Source of the DNA: Pempheris klunzingeri | Taxonomy: Eukaryota > Chordata > Actinopteri > Acropomatiformes > Pempheridae | Reading direction: 5' to 3' | NCBI RefSeq assembly: GCF_042242105.1 | Contig: NC_092016.1 | Location: 3,085,501-3,149,500 of the forward strand | DNA: 64,000 bases | In this document: positions 1-12,521 of the stretch, one piece after another | How the letters are laid out: each line of letters opens with the position of its first letter | Position numbering within the stretch: position 1 is the first letter of the stretch | Made by a program: the position numbers and the translations under genes | The notes under the pieces: generated by a model | Databases searched by the model: none | The model's input: only the letters and a program-made list of their open reading frames with translations | What the model was told of the DNA's origin: nothing

Positions 1-1639
1 TCCTTTTGGGTAGAAGAAAGCCTGTCCACCACCTGATATGCACTTCTTTGATGGGTCTGGGCAATAAGATGCATCTGGAAGCAGTCAGTCTGAAGTCTGG
101 GTCACCCCTCCTCCCCCTTATCAGTGAGTGAGGAGGGCAATAAGACCGGGAGGTGAAGGAGGGCAGAGGACAGAGAAGACAAAAAGACAAAGACAGAATT
201 AGAAACAAAGATATAAGAAAGGTGCCATTTTGAGGCTGACATTTACGGTTTCAAGTGAAAAGTGACGACTCTAAGTTCGGCGAATACTTTGTGTTTAATT
301 CTAGAAAGCAACTGCTGGCATGCTAACACACCAAACATAGATGGTGACCTTTATATAAGCTAATAGCCGCCATGTGACGTCATTGTGACTCACAAAGCTG
401 CTCACATGACTACAGACTTATTTCATGATTTCTGCTGTTTCCATTCATTCTTTCCATTTATTCAAGTGCCACTTGGTTCGTTAACTCTCATGCAAAAAAA
501 TCCAAAGCCTTTCAAAAAATAATTACCAAACGCTCTGAAAACACATCTCAGGCCTCCAGGGGCCATATTTTCATCAGCTTCACGTCCCTCTTGCCTCTGT
601 ATATTTGCTGTTGTCATCTGTAGTTTAAACTATTAGCTGACATGTCAAACATTGTCTGAATTTGAGGAAACATGAGCGACACTGACTACATCTGTATACC
701 GTGTACTGTTTATCCTCTGAGGGCTTTCAGCATGAAGAATGGACGTTCAAGTTAAGAAGTAAAGTGACTCATCATTTGCTGAGGACTTGGTTTCCTGCGC
801 ACTTGGCCGTGTTTAACTGTCTGCATGTCTGGAGTGAAGTGAAGTTTCTTACTTCAGACACACTGAAATCCACAGTAGCTGTAAGCTGATGGAGTTTGAT
901 GGGTCACAACATAATTAAAGGAGAAAGGGAGTGAATGACGCATAAAACCATGTTTTTCAAACTTTTTATATCATTTTTTATATCATTTTTTGTTTTGTTT
1001 TGGTTTGTTGCATCAAAATTCATATAGATGAATCAATCTGAGGAGAAAAAGACCTCATGTCCACACTAAAAAGCCACATAACCTGGGGTTCATGGTCACA
1101 AGATACAAGTATCTGGATGATCCCGTGTGTTTCTGCATAAAGCGGACTGAGAAAAACACGTATCATGACCTCTCTGTTGAAGTGTCTTTGCTTAAAGATG
1201 GCTCATGTCTGTAATTCAGTGAAGAGACAATAATCACACCCAAAGACTTGCAGGGTGCAGGGAGGTTTCCTCTCTCAAACTAACTCAATGGAGCCACAAA
1301 TCTGGTTTGAATGTTGGCTTTTAGCCCTGCTGTGATGTTGGCTCCAGCAGCAAGCAGCAAGCAGCAGGAGGAGGAGGAATTACCAAACCCACCATGTGTG
1401 TTGATTCGACCATCTGTTGCCTTTGTTTCCTTCACATGCTCAGGGAGGAGGACGCTGTAATCCGCTGCACCGTGGAGGTCAAGTCCATGTCACTCCAGTC
1501 AGTCCAGGAATGAGACAATCCTGTCTGGTCTTAAATGAGGGCGATAGCTGGGTTTAGTCCTCCAGCAATCAATTGGATGACGAGCTATTTATCCAATAGG
1601 ATGCAGCCTGTGTTTTATAATGGTTGTTTTCCCTCCCCT

Positions 1640-1960
1640 AACAGCTAACAGTGCTGCGTGCCCCAGGGGCCTGCTACTCTTTTCAATATTTACCAGTGAC
1701 ACTCCGTATGTTTTGGATAAGTGCAGCTCTTCTCTATTAGCAGATGGTACAACTATACATTTCACATCAGCTAATAACTGCAATTACTGCATAACTGTAA
1801 ATAACTGCATTGTTGAACACTCAGGAGTTACGTTCAGAGCCAGACATGCCACTAATAACGATAAACAGCCGTCCTTATTGCTAAAAAAGCTCTGATACTG
1901 AACAGGTTCAAGAGGCAAACTTGCTTGGTGTTACATTTGGTGCATTATGAAATGCATGAT
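1640..1960 (+). mobile_element. Decayed non-LTR retrotransposon (LINE) reverse transcriptase fragment
   Basis: Translation at 1653-1778 gives PRGLLLFSIFTSDTPYVLD and SSSLLADGTTI, recognisable as the PQGSVL-PLLFSIF-YADD segment of LINE reverse transcriptase with a broken active site (LADG). A second piece, EQVQEANLLGVTFGA at 1900-1944, is in another frame and matches the usual downstream LLGVTLD motif. Stops and frameshifts make it inactive. Confidence 0.6.
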
Positions 1961-2478
1961 ATGATGTGCTCAGCTGGGTGCAGCAGGAAAAGATCGGTCT
2001 AAGCTCCAGACAGTCACTGCCCTGTCGGTGAGGTGTGGGGTACCATGGCTCAGAGCAGAGGGTAGGTGGGCATCTTTAGGAACACCTGCTATAGTAAACA
2101 GCCAAATTGTCTGTAGTCACAAATAAATGACGTAAATAAATGAGAGCAACACAGTCAGAGTAGCAGGCACGCTGCTCGAGTTAAACAAAAACCCAAAACA
2201 GATGCAGTGTGGAGGTCTGCGATGTACAGACCATCACAAGTCACAACAAGTTAGCAGCTATGACCACTGAAGCACCCAATAAAGCAAAAGTAATAGAAAA
2301 ACACACTGGAAATAATCCGACCATTATTAAACCGTTACAAAGAACCACAATGGAAAGCAATCGGACATGTTGGGATGATTAGTTTGGGGTTTTTTTACTT
2401 GACTTATAGTAAACATGTTCTTACTGAGGCTTTTTACATGTGTTATATTTCTGGTTTTTGTTGTTGTTGATTTTTGTG

Positions 2479-2482
<4 letters not shown>

Positions 2483-2521
<39 letters not shown>
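2483..2521. repeat. (TG)n microsatellite
   Basis: About 19 TG units. Confidence 0.96.
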
Positions 2522-5500
2522 CCGCTACCTTAATGCCCGCTAATGGGGGTTCAAATAAAGAATAAGGAATAGCAACCATAAATTGTTAATACAAGCATCT
2601 CTTTGACTGCTGCGCACACAGACCACATACTTCTGGGAAGCAAATGACAAATCTGAGATTTGGAAAACTTGGAACCTGGACCTGTTTGAAAAAGCCATGT
2701 GTGATTCATGTCTGCAGTCAAAGCGTCGATGCAGGCGGCTGTATTACTGCTGGGACCTAAACACATTTGCTGCTGCACTCTGGGAGCTCAGACTGATTTT
2801 TCATTATGGGAAACGAATGAGGACTCCGGGTACGTCGTGTCCTCTGAGGTATCCTGTCGAGGTGCAGTTTTCCTCCCCAGACTATGCAGACGTGAAACTG
2901 CTCCTTTCTTTTCACTCATTCACTCTGCTTTTCTTTTTTTTTTTGGCTTTTATAGACATCTGCTGGCACTTTGGGTCTTAACGCTTTTACCATGTGCCCC
3001 TGCAGCAGCACTGAAGACCTGAAAGAAATCCACGCTTTTCCCTTCAGACGAGCTTTTGGAAGTTTGGGGCCTGAACAGAAGTTAAGAATGTGCCAAGTAA
3101 TGTAAATGTGGCTTGCAATGTGACACCCAAGCATGACCAGACCAGTAGCAACAGGTACATTACAGTCTGATCGCTGAGCAACTGCTCTGCCTTCAGACAT
3201 TCTTTGACTTTTTTATGACACAACCTCCATTTTCGCACACCGCTGGAGCTGATTCAGTAACTGTTCCCTTCTCCTGGAAAAGAGGTGGTTAGCTCATCCA
3301 GGCTTCAGCTGTGTCTGATGGAAAAAGCCTAAAGAAGGCAAAGTTGACCGGTTTTCATCTCCCCACTTCCTCACTCACACAAATTGGGTTGCTGCTGAGA
3401 AATGCACTGTTAGCATTACTTTGGCAATACCTCAAGGTTTTGGAGCTTTTTCCATTTTCATTTTACTGCCATTGAGGCCTTTTTGCCTCACTAACACATC
3501 ACAGAAGTGTGTTCTGACACTCTTAACTCCGGCTAAAAATACCTCCTAAACTTGCTTTCACCACTCAAATTAGTGAGTTGATTTACGCTTTGAATTCAGA
3601 TTTTCATTCCTCTGTTAGTCTTGGGTTTCTAAGTGAACTTGATGATGTCTCCTCCTGGCACAGGCCATGAGGGTGACATCACCCCGCCGCCCCAGCTGCA
3701 TACCAAAACCTGAGAGAGCTTGAAACATTACCATCTGACCCAGGCACTGAGTTCAAATGCAAACATGTGGACTCCTTTAAGTTGACAAGATAGCAAGCCA
3801 TCAAACGCATGTGTTACATGGTGGTGGTGACGGCAGAGTGGCTGAGGTCCTTTAGCGTCACTATAAGTCAGCTAAGCCGCTGTTCAGGTGCAAAACAGTG
3901 CTGTTAAGACACCTGTCGTCGGGGTGAAAACAGAAGAGGGAGCTGCATATTCATAAGGTCCATGCCAACACCTCTTTCACTTTAACAACAGAGCTGATTT
4001 GAGCTGTCCAAATCAAATGTTTGCTTCCGAGACATCTGGAACACATTAAAGAGAAAAGCCTGGGTTTCACTTTAACATATTGTGCTAGGCAATAGTTTGG
4101 CATTCGTCAGCTCGTCTGCAAGAACTAAAACAGCAGGAGAGCCTCACTCATATCAGGAAAGTTTCATTAAAATGTTCTGAGACTAACAGTTTGTATCAGA
4201 AACAGAGTAAACTTCAAAAAGGTTTTCCTCCAGATCCACACAGCTGAAGAAGACGGCTGATGAGTTTAAATCATCTAAAACTTACAAGAGAAGAAATAAG
4301 AAACAAGAGACACAGAGGTGATAGAGCGAAGGATGACAGCAGGTTTTCACCTGATACATATTAAGGATGTACAGAAGTTAGAAGAATTCATTTGTACCTT
4401 AAATATCTGGAGCAAAGTTTCACAGCAGTCCATGCAGTAATTATGTAGATACTTTATGACTGTCAGCCCGTGTGGTGGCACAGAGAGCCCGGGGATCACA
4501 GACCTCAGTGGGCTTCATCTTGTGGGGAATATGAACGTCTGTACAACATTTCAGGGCAATGAGTGCTGAGATATTTCAGTCTAGACCGGCCGACTTGACA
4601 GACCACAGCGTTACCATGGCTAAAAACACAGCAAAGCGTGTTTCCCAGTCAAAGCAGACAGATGATAGACCTACCAGATCGCTCACACCAACCCCAAACC
4701 TTGTGCTTGATTCTGCTTCATTCGAGATGTGCACACGTTTGTGTGTTGTCTCATCTACTTGGTTGTAATGTCACTGTGTCAGTATGTTTACACGTGCATA
4801 GATATTTGGATAACAGCTCCTGGTCGTCCCTGTTTTGATTATATTGAGGACAAACTGTGTGTCATCACATCCTGCTCACAAATATCCTGACGTGCTGAGC
4901 GTGGATAGAAGACACGACAACAGTGAGATATGAAAACAGCAGCACTCATTAGATTAATTGGACGCATGCTTCAGTGGCCCAATTTTCCATCAGAGCTTCT
5001 TTGATTAAATGGGATCTTGTGGGTTCGTTGTAAATAAAATATGATGCTCGCATGTTCCAAATATACAAACAGAATACTTGAGTAATCTGGATATGATGTG
5101 TGCGAGGAGACAAACCCACAGAGCAATGAGGGCAAATTCACTGATTAATATTCCAGTCGTAGAAATCCACAAAGAAGAGAAAGACAGTAAGCGATCACCA
5201 TCATTACTTTTATTAAGATTTTTAGGTCCCCTTCCCTTAAATCAAGTGACACATTACTTGCTGAAAATCACCATCTGTTACTTCAGAGACTGAAACTAAA
5301 GCATAGAGTTCCTGCGACTCACCAGGTCACACGTCCGTGTTAAGAAATAGTCACTTGTGTGAAATGCCTGGCATTTGACTTAGCATGCAGCTTTGGAACA
5401 TGAGAGGAAAGTGTCATTGTGAAACCTGATTGGGGCGGCAAGCGCTTCTTTAAATGTTTTTTCACTCTTTCTTTTGTACCTTTCGTGTCTTTCTTTTGCC

Positions 5501-5655
5501 CAAAACCCTGTCTTTGCCTTTGGTGTCCTTTGCAGTTTATTTGTGGAATGTTTCTTTACTTTTCCCAAATGCTTTCTTCACATTTTCCTCAGAGGACAAC
5601 AGGCTCAATGACAAAACCAGAGAGCACATTCAATTTCACTACAACCAAACACAGT

Positions 5656-5679
5656 AAAAAAAAAAAAAAAAAAAAAAAA
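5656..5679. repeat. Poly-A run
   Basis: About 24 uninterrupted A. Confidence 0.93.
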
Positions 5680-5881
5680 GGAAGCCCAGCAGAAAATGTC
5701 TGACTTCTTTGGTCTTGGAGAAACTGCGATGTGTGCAAATGCTGAAAGAAATTCTTTTTTTTTTTTTAAATGCATGAAAAACAAAAAGCTTGTTCAAAAA
5801 GGAACAAACCATTTAGACAGCAAACAGTTAAAGGCTGCAGATGTGGACCAAACAGAGATACAACACTCATATCTGAGTCAT

Positions 5882-5882
<1 letters not shown>

Positions 5883-5914
<32 letters not shown>
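5883..5914. repeat. (CA)16 microsatellite
   Basis: Sixteen pure CA units. Confidence 0.96.
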
Positions 5915-5917
<3 letters not shown>

Positions 5918-6484
5918 ACCATTTGTTTACTGAGAAACCTGCTCTGAATCAGCACTTCTTTGTTATAGGAGAACCATAATAACGTCCTCACATACAAACA
6001 GACACACAGGCAGAGATGTCACAAAATGATTTTTCACTTCACTTTTCATCCACACCAAAGCGCACCACGGAGAGATCGAACCCTCGTCCGTCAACAGAGT
6101 CACACAGCTGACGAATGAGACGCGAGGCAACTGTGTGCGAAGCTCACAAAAACGTCCCCTGCACGTCTTGAGGTAATGCTTACAACTGCAACGCAGACTC
6201 CACATGAACCTCTTAGGTTAACAGGACGCTAAACATAGTCTACTTAAAACCACAAGTTGCCATGAAATCTTTCTCTAGTTAAACAGGATGAGTAATGTTA
6301 CTGGAACAGCTCCTATTTAGTAATAAACACTCGGACAGTCAAGAGCGGAACCCGAATCCCCAAAGCCACTGAAATCTCATTCAGTGTAGAAACCAGTCGA
6401 CTAAACACGAAAAACAAAGTGTAGAGAGGGACACTTCACTGTGACCACAGCTGGAATTAGAGCAATAAAGTATATGTATCATTA

Positions 6485-7096
6485 TTAAAGGAATAGTTCA
6501 ACATTTTTAGAAACGATGCATTTGTCCTGCTAAGAGTGAGATGAGACGGCTGATAGCTCCCCGGCAGGCGTGTGAAAGCTTTAACACCGCTGCTGTAATT
6601 CTGGTGTCTTGTAAACCCATGAGGGCTGGACACATGACACAAAAGGAATCAATCAATCAATCAATCAGAATGAATTTAAGGCATTAGCCAGCACCTATCA
6701 GCTAGTTTAGAGGGGAACAGTTAATGTGGCTCCTCTCATTGGTGAATCAATATTCAAACTATCATGTTGTATTTTGTGTGTTTAATCTTAAAAAACCCAT
6801 TGATGAGCTGTGCTAAAAACACAAATGATGTTTTTACACTTTGGTTTTTGCACAGATTAAACAAATGAAATAATTAGTGAGTATTAGACAAGCTGTTTTC
6901 TTTACATGTGGACAGAGCCATGCAAGCTGTTTCCTCCTGCTCCCCGTCTTTATGCTAAGCTAAGCTAAGCTAACCGTCTGCGGGCTGTAGCTTCATATTT
7001 AACAGATAGATATGAGCTTGGAATCAATCCTGTCATCTCACTCATAGCGAGAGAGCAAATAAGTGCCTTTCCCAAAACTTCAAACTATGTCTTTAA
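6485..7096. mobile_element. Fold-back MITE-like element, copy with both ends
   Basis: The left end TTAAAGGAATAGTTCAACAT and right end ATGTCTTTAA form an imperfect terminal inverted repeat. The right arm contains GCTAAGCTAAGCTAAGCTAA at 6954-6975, the right-arm hallmark of a common teleost repeat family; an ATCA tetranucleotide run at 6646-6666 interrupts the left half. It has no coding capacity. The family name is not confirmed. Confidence 0.6.
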
Positions 7097-7149
7097 GTAT
7101 TTATGGGTGCAGTATAGAGATAATATGAATGATATATTGTGGTTTTATT

Positions 7150-8411
7150 TGTAAATTACAAATAGATGTTTAAAATACTTGATATGAACATCAAACCGTC
7201 TGTTTTTAGAGCCAGACTGCATCAAACACAAAACTCTGGTAATAAGAAGAACTTGCTCAAATTGACTGTGTGATTTAATACAAATATTAAAAATGCCAAA
7301 GTTGATGTTCTGCCTCACGCAGCCAGTTAATCCACTTCAACTGTCTGACTACTTCTCAGAATATTTGGCTATAAAAAAAACAAATGCTGCTATATAAAAA
7401 GGTATCATTTCTTGTTTTGCTCTGTAGAAAAGGGAACTGATCAGAACAGCAGTTGACTCATTTCACTCTCTCAGCCGCACACAAACACACACCCCCGCAC
7501 GCTATGACCCACTAGTATGTAAAAACATGTGCAAACTTGCTTCTAAATGCAAATCATTCCTATAAAACACAAGCCATGTTACAGACAAATGGTCCATTTA
7601 AAAATACTCCACCACAATGCCTCGGATCCCGAGAGGCACTTGCTGCATGAGAAAACAGTAAGAAAATGACATCACTGAACTGAATCACGTGGTTATCAGT
7701 GAGTCTTCCACGTGGTGCAAAGTGAAGACAGACATCCGTGACTCGTGCTGTCAGATACCAGAGAAACCCACGTGCATTTCAAAGCAGCCTGAGCTAGATG
7801 AGCACTCGACGAGACGATGGTGAAATTCCACTTTAGTGTGCAGTTTGCAGTGATTTCAATTATTCTAAAATGCTGCACAAAAACATCTGGGCAGATGTTG
7901 GTGAATGAACCAGAATATTAGTTGTTTTCTCTAAAAAAAAAATGCACATGTTGGTGGATTTAGTCACGATGTTGGAGAGAAGGGGACAATTTCAAAACAG
8001 GACCCGTTTCATGGCGCGTGTTACACTACAGAACAATCAACTATAGATTCGCTATGACTTTCAAACCTATATTCTTATTTAAATGTTACAATCGCCTTAA
8101 ATTATGTCAAATAAACAATATGCTGTGACACTGCCTATGTGATGTGTATTTCAGAAATAAAAGGTACAGTAGGTCTTTAATAAAAAACAAAATAAAACAT
8201 GTGACTTTGAATCCATCAAAGTGAAGGACTAACTGGCTTTGTAAGTCTTTCCAGTAACTACTGCTTCATTTATGGGCAAGTCTTTTCAAACTGAACCGAG
8301 CATGGCCGACACAAAATGCCTCGATAAAAGAGTCAAGACTGCCTCTTCCTCTTCTTCCTCTTCTCTTCTCTGTGTTTTTGGCATCTTGGAGCGGGCAGCA
8401 GTTCAGGGTCT
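7150..8411 (-). other. snx33: SNX33 3' UTR, end not certain
   Basis: DNA just past the stop codon carries a GA-rich (plus strand: CTTCCTCTT) tract at 8340-8370. An ATTAAA variant poly(A) signal on the minus strand lies at 8181-8176, and a canonical AATAAA at 7149-7144. Either could end the transcript; the nearer one would give a UTR of roughly 250 nt. RNA 3' ends would decide. Confidence 0.4.
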
Positions 8412-8665
8412 TTACAGACAGTCGTACATGCGCAGGGTGCGCTCCAGTTGCTGGACAACACGCTGGTAAAAGGCTATCTGCTCCTTGAGGTAGGCCTGCA
8501 TCATGTCTTTGAAGTCCACCTCCCGCTGCTGATGGAAGTGGCTCATCTCTGCCTGGAGGGCAAACCCAACCGTCCGGCAGCGTTTCCTAATGCCGTCGGC
8601 CTCGTCCTGGTCCATCTTCCCTTCGTCACTCATCCGCTGGCTCTCCTTCACTTTGGCAAAGGCAC
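8412..8665 (-). CDS. snx33: SNX33 coding exon 2 (C-terminal part of BAR domain)
   Basis: The acceptor CCCAG at 8670-8666 joins in phase: G from the first exon plus GT gives Gly477, followed by AFAKVKESQRMSDEG. Residues 477-560 are helical and charged and end in LERTLRMYDCL, then TAA at 8414-8412. The family's SNX33 C-terminus ends almost identically (TLRMYDNL). The 12,180-bp intron (8666-20845) is long for an otherwise compact fish locus. Confidence 0.94.
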
Positions 8666-11600
8666 CTGGGTTGAGATGAAAACACACGTTACTATCAGCA
8701 GGCTGGTTAAGATCAAGGTCAAAAACAGTGTTAATGCACATGATGCATCTATCCAAATAGAACACAAACATATTTTAGTGGTATCTAGCCTTGTAGATAG
8801 TTTGGGGTTTTCTTCTCTAAATAGTTCTGCCTCCACTCCAGCTGTTTGTGACGTTTGTTTGTTTGTTTGTGCCTCTCCGAGCACTGAAAAAGTTCAAAAT
8901 TTCAAAATTTAACAGCAACACGTTTTTACATAAAAAACATTACTGGCTGCTCCACAGAACAGATGTTTTCATGGGGCACTACTTTCTACATTAACCCTTG
9001 TATGGTATTTGGGTCTGTGGACTAGATTTAATCTGTTTTCATGTTCTTTATCAAAAGAAAAATTATACAATTAGTCATTTTTTCAAACTCAGATTCATCA
9101 ATATGAGCCAACGCCAATGGGTCTGAGTTTGAATTATCCAGAGCAACAGGGACACAGGGATTCTTGCTGCTGATTGCTGTTCAATTCTTTAAACTTTGGG
9201 AACAACAAACAACTTTCCAGTCACCTCCGTTGTATTGAGGCAAAGGCAGACACCTTATAGAGACAGATCCACCAGGCGAACACAACTGAGACTACATGAA
9301 TGGAGAGATAAACCACGAGAGGTAGATAAGAAGTTTGTCTTTTCTTTTTTTTTTTGGGAGGGGGGGGGTGTATTTGGTTGACGTATTGTCAGACAATGTG
9401 AAATCTCTTAGAGTATGTTCTAATAAAATGTTAACGACGACAAACAGATGTATAGAGTCACTGAAAGGCTGTAAAATGTGCTTCTGATAAAAGGATGAAA
9501 ATGAAAACCCTGAAAGAAAAGCTGATCGTAAAATAGTCTAAAGACGACCATCTCAGGTTTGTATTGCTCTTTGGGTGGGTCTGTTACACTGCTACACTGC
9601 TACAGTAATGTTATGCCAATATCTCCTCCATGACGCTCAGCAGTAAAGACCAACATCGTAACTCTCCCCCCAGGAATTAACCGCCGCAGAGCTGTGCACT
9701 TTATAGGTAAAGCGAGGAACACGCTGCACAGTTACTTTTTGTTTCACTGCATACCAAGCGTCTAGTTTCAGCGCGACGAGGACAAGTTGTGACCGCATTC
9801 ACTCAGACAGCCATGACGTCACTTTCCAAGTGAATAACACGGCAGCCTGGTGGCATGTGGCCACGCTGCATTTCACATCAGATTAGTGAGTCTGTCCGTA
9901 TCCCACACAAGCTGATCTTAGTCACACATCATGTATGAAGGCTAGCTAGCAGGACCAGTTAGGACACGCCAGTTGTTCTGTCTTAAATATATCCGCTGCA
10001 GTGTACAGGTTTTATCCATTATCTGTATCTGCGAGTTCAGGCCGCCCTCGATTTTGTACGGAATTCCTGGCAGAAGTCTGGGAAAGCATGAACAGCACTT
10101 CCAATCTGTTCCAGCGAGGAGGCGTGCGGACTAGAGTCTGTGGCGCTGACCTACATTCATGTATTCTGTTTTCCACATGAGAGGAGAATGTGCATCACCA
10201 GATAGCATGTCTGTGGGACATAAAGGAAAAGCGCTGGTGGCTGTGTGTATGTGTAAGGAGCAGGGAATAATGGGGGGGTTAAGTCAACATTTTTGGATCA
10301 GCTAATGCAAAATATCATCACAAAAAAAGCTTTAATGTGCTCCCACTCTCAGCTAAACCTCTACACTGATGCAAAACTGCACAGTTAAAGCAGCAAAATA
10401 CAAGTTACAGAAAGCAAAGCTGTGTCCCACTGCTCTAAAAGAAACACTCCCTCCCTCTCACTATAGACGTACTGCCTCTTTCTCCCCAGCTAACAAATGC
10501 TCCATGATACATGGCCAGTGGTCTGGAAAGTCACCAGATTTGTTTATCTTGTCCAACCAGACTGGCTAGTGCAGGTTTTATGGCTGTGGCCAAAGAGAGA
10601 ATGAAAGTATTTCACATGTGACAGCGTCACGGGTCTGTGCTTGGTAGATATTAGTAATCTGCAGGGGAGCCAAACACACAAATATGGCTTTCTAGCAGGG
10701 TTTCCACAGGGTTCACCAAGTTAAAGAGACCTTTTCACACCACACAGAAAGCACTTCATCATGCCATGACTATACCTGCCAAAGTATGAAAGTACGATGG
10801 ATTATTTATCGTCATATCATTATTTTCTCCAGCAGTATATTAAAATAGTTCCCAATGATATAATTAAGTGCCATAAAAATGCATGAATGAGTTAACCACA
10901 AATAATACATTTAAATAATTTTGCCAAAATCAACACTCGCCCATTACGGCATCACGATGAGCTTCCTGTAGCTTCACTGTGGCTCACAGTAGTGACAGTG
11001 TTTATCTCATGGCTGCATACATGTATGTATAGAAATACATTTTTCATTTTGCAACCCAACCGCCGTTCTGTTGTATAACGAGTATTTTAATATGGATTGA
11101 ACAGCCTCCAGCACGATCAGTTCACTGTTGCAACAATCCCAACTTTAGTTTCTAAGTGAATGACGTCTCTCGTCACCCTGCCCGGTTTAATAAGTCGTAC
11201 AGTTTGTGTGAGAATGAGACGGAGAGAAAAGGAATGAGGACAGTCGAGATTAACTACAACCTCAACCCTCGGGGCGACTGAACTCTGCTAATCAGCATCT
11301 GCTACATTCCCCCTTCCCACAGTCCTCCCTGGGCCCGGGGTCACCGCGTGACGACTTCAGGAAGTGCAGCGCTTCTTCTCCTCGTCTCCATCCACCTTGT
11401 GTCCGTTTAACACAAACATGAAATCTGAGAGATGGACGTCCGTCCGTAGGATATTTGTTTACAGCACCGGGTGCTTGTGTGTTTGTATTTATGGGTTAGT
11501 GCTGAGGACATTTCCCAGCTCCCTGTGACTGAGCTCTTTTTGAGCACAGCCATCATTATTTTTCCCCCGAGGACTGCAGATTATTTTAGGATCCAACTGT

Positions 11601-12439
11601 CAGCATGCAGCAGTTTAAAGACAAGTGTGTTTCATTTCAACTCATTCTCATCTGTGACCACAGTTTCCAGTCACAGCTGATTTAATCATTCTTTCTCTGT
11701 AATCATAAAAGGAAGGCATCGTTAACCTGGAGCAGAGCCTCTTTAGTTTGTAAGACATCTGACCCCCGTAATGAGCACGTAAACCATCAACATAACTAGT
11801 AGGCTATGGGACAGTGACTTTTTGGCAAGAGATTCTACTGTGACGGTCGTCTTAGGAATACATTTACAATTACAAAAAACATCGCTTATAGTTTTCTGTG
11901 TGTGTGTGTGTGTGTGTGTGCAGAGTGAAACAGCTCGGGGCTAGTAGTTTAAAGCACGGCCACCAGTATGTGATGACTTCACTGCTGCAATGCAAACCAC
12001 TAAACACACAACACCCCCATTTTTCCTTTGAGACTTGGAACTGGGCTTCATTTCTCCCTTGCAACGTAAAAGGGAAAAATACTTGGCAGGTAACAGCATG
12101 CTGTTTTCAAATCCAAGATAATGGACAAAGGTTTGGTGACTAAAACTGCCATTATTCACACGCACTATAATACTAGGTTACAGTTCAGTTAAGTTCAGAG
12201 TCTAAAGCCCTTCATATCCAAATACTGAGGAGGAAACCTGGTGTAGTACTGAAGTTTCTATTTGTATAATCAGAAAGGCTCATCACTGTGAATTTACTTC
12301 AAAGACTTCAAACTTGAGTAAGATTAGCGGGTGTTATTCACGGTGGACAGCCAAGTAAATAGAAACATTTCTCAGCTGAGGACAAATGAGGCTTGTCACC
12401 ACAAAACACTGACCATTAGTTAAAGGGCTCTGAGTGTGT

Positions 12440-12521
<82 letters not shown>

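Larger units (their letters stand above)
1..8100. other. Left intergenic flank
   Basis: No coding gene recognised. It holds the LINE remnant at 1640, microsatellites at 2483, 5656 and 5883, and the fold-back element at 6485. Human synteny would place CSPG4 on this side of SNX33, but no CSPG4-like exon is visible within the window. Confidence 0.7.

Noticed and set aside
8448..8912. 154-codon plus-strand ORF over the SNX33 last exon
   Set aside because: Antisense shadow; the minus-strand frame matches SNX33 with a correct splice junction.
11334..11356. GTCACCGCGTGAC inverted motif
   Set aside because: Five-base arms only; too short to support a claim.
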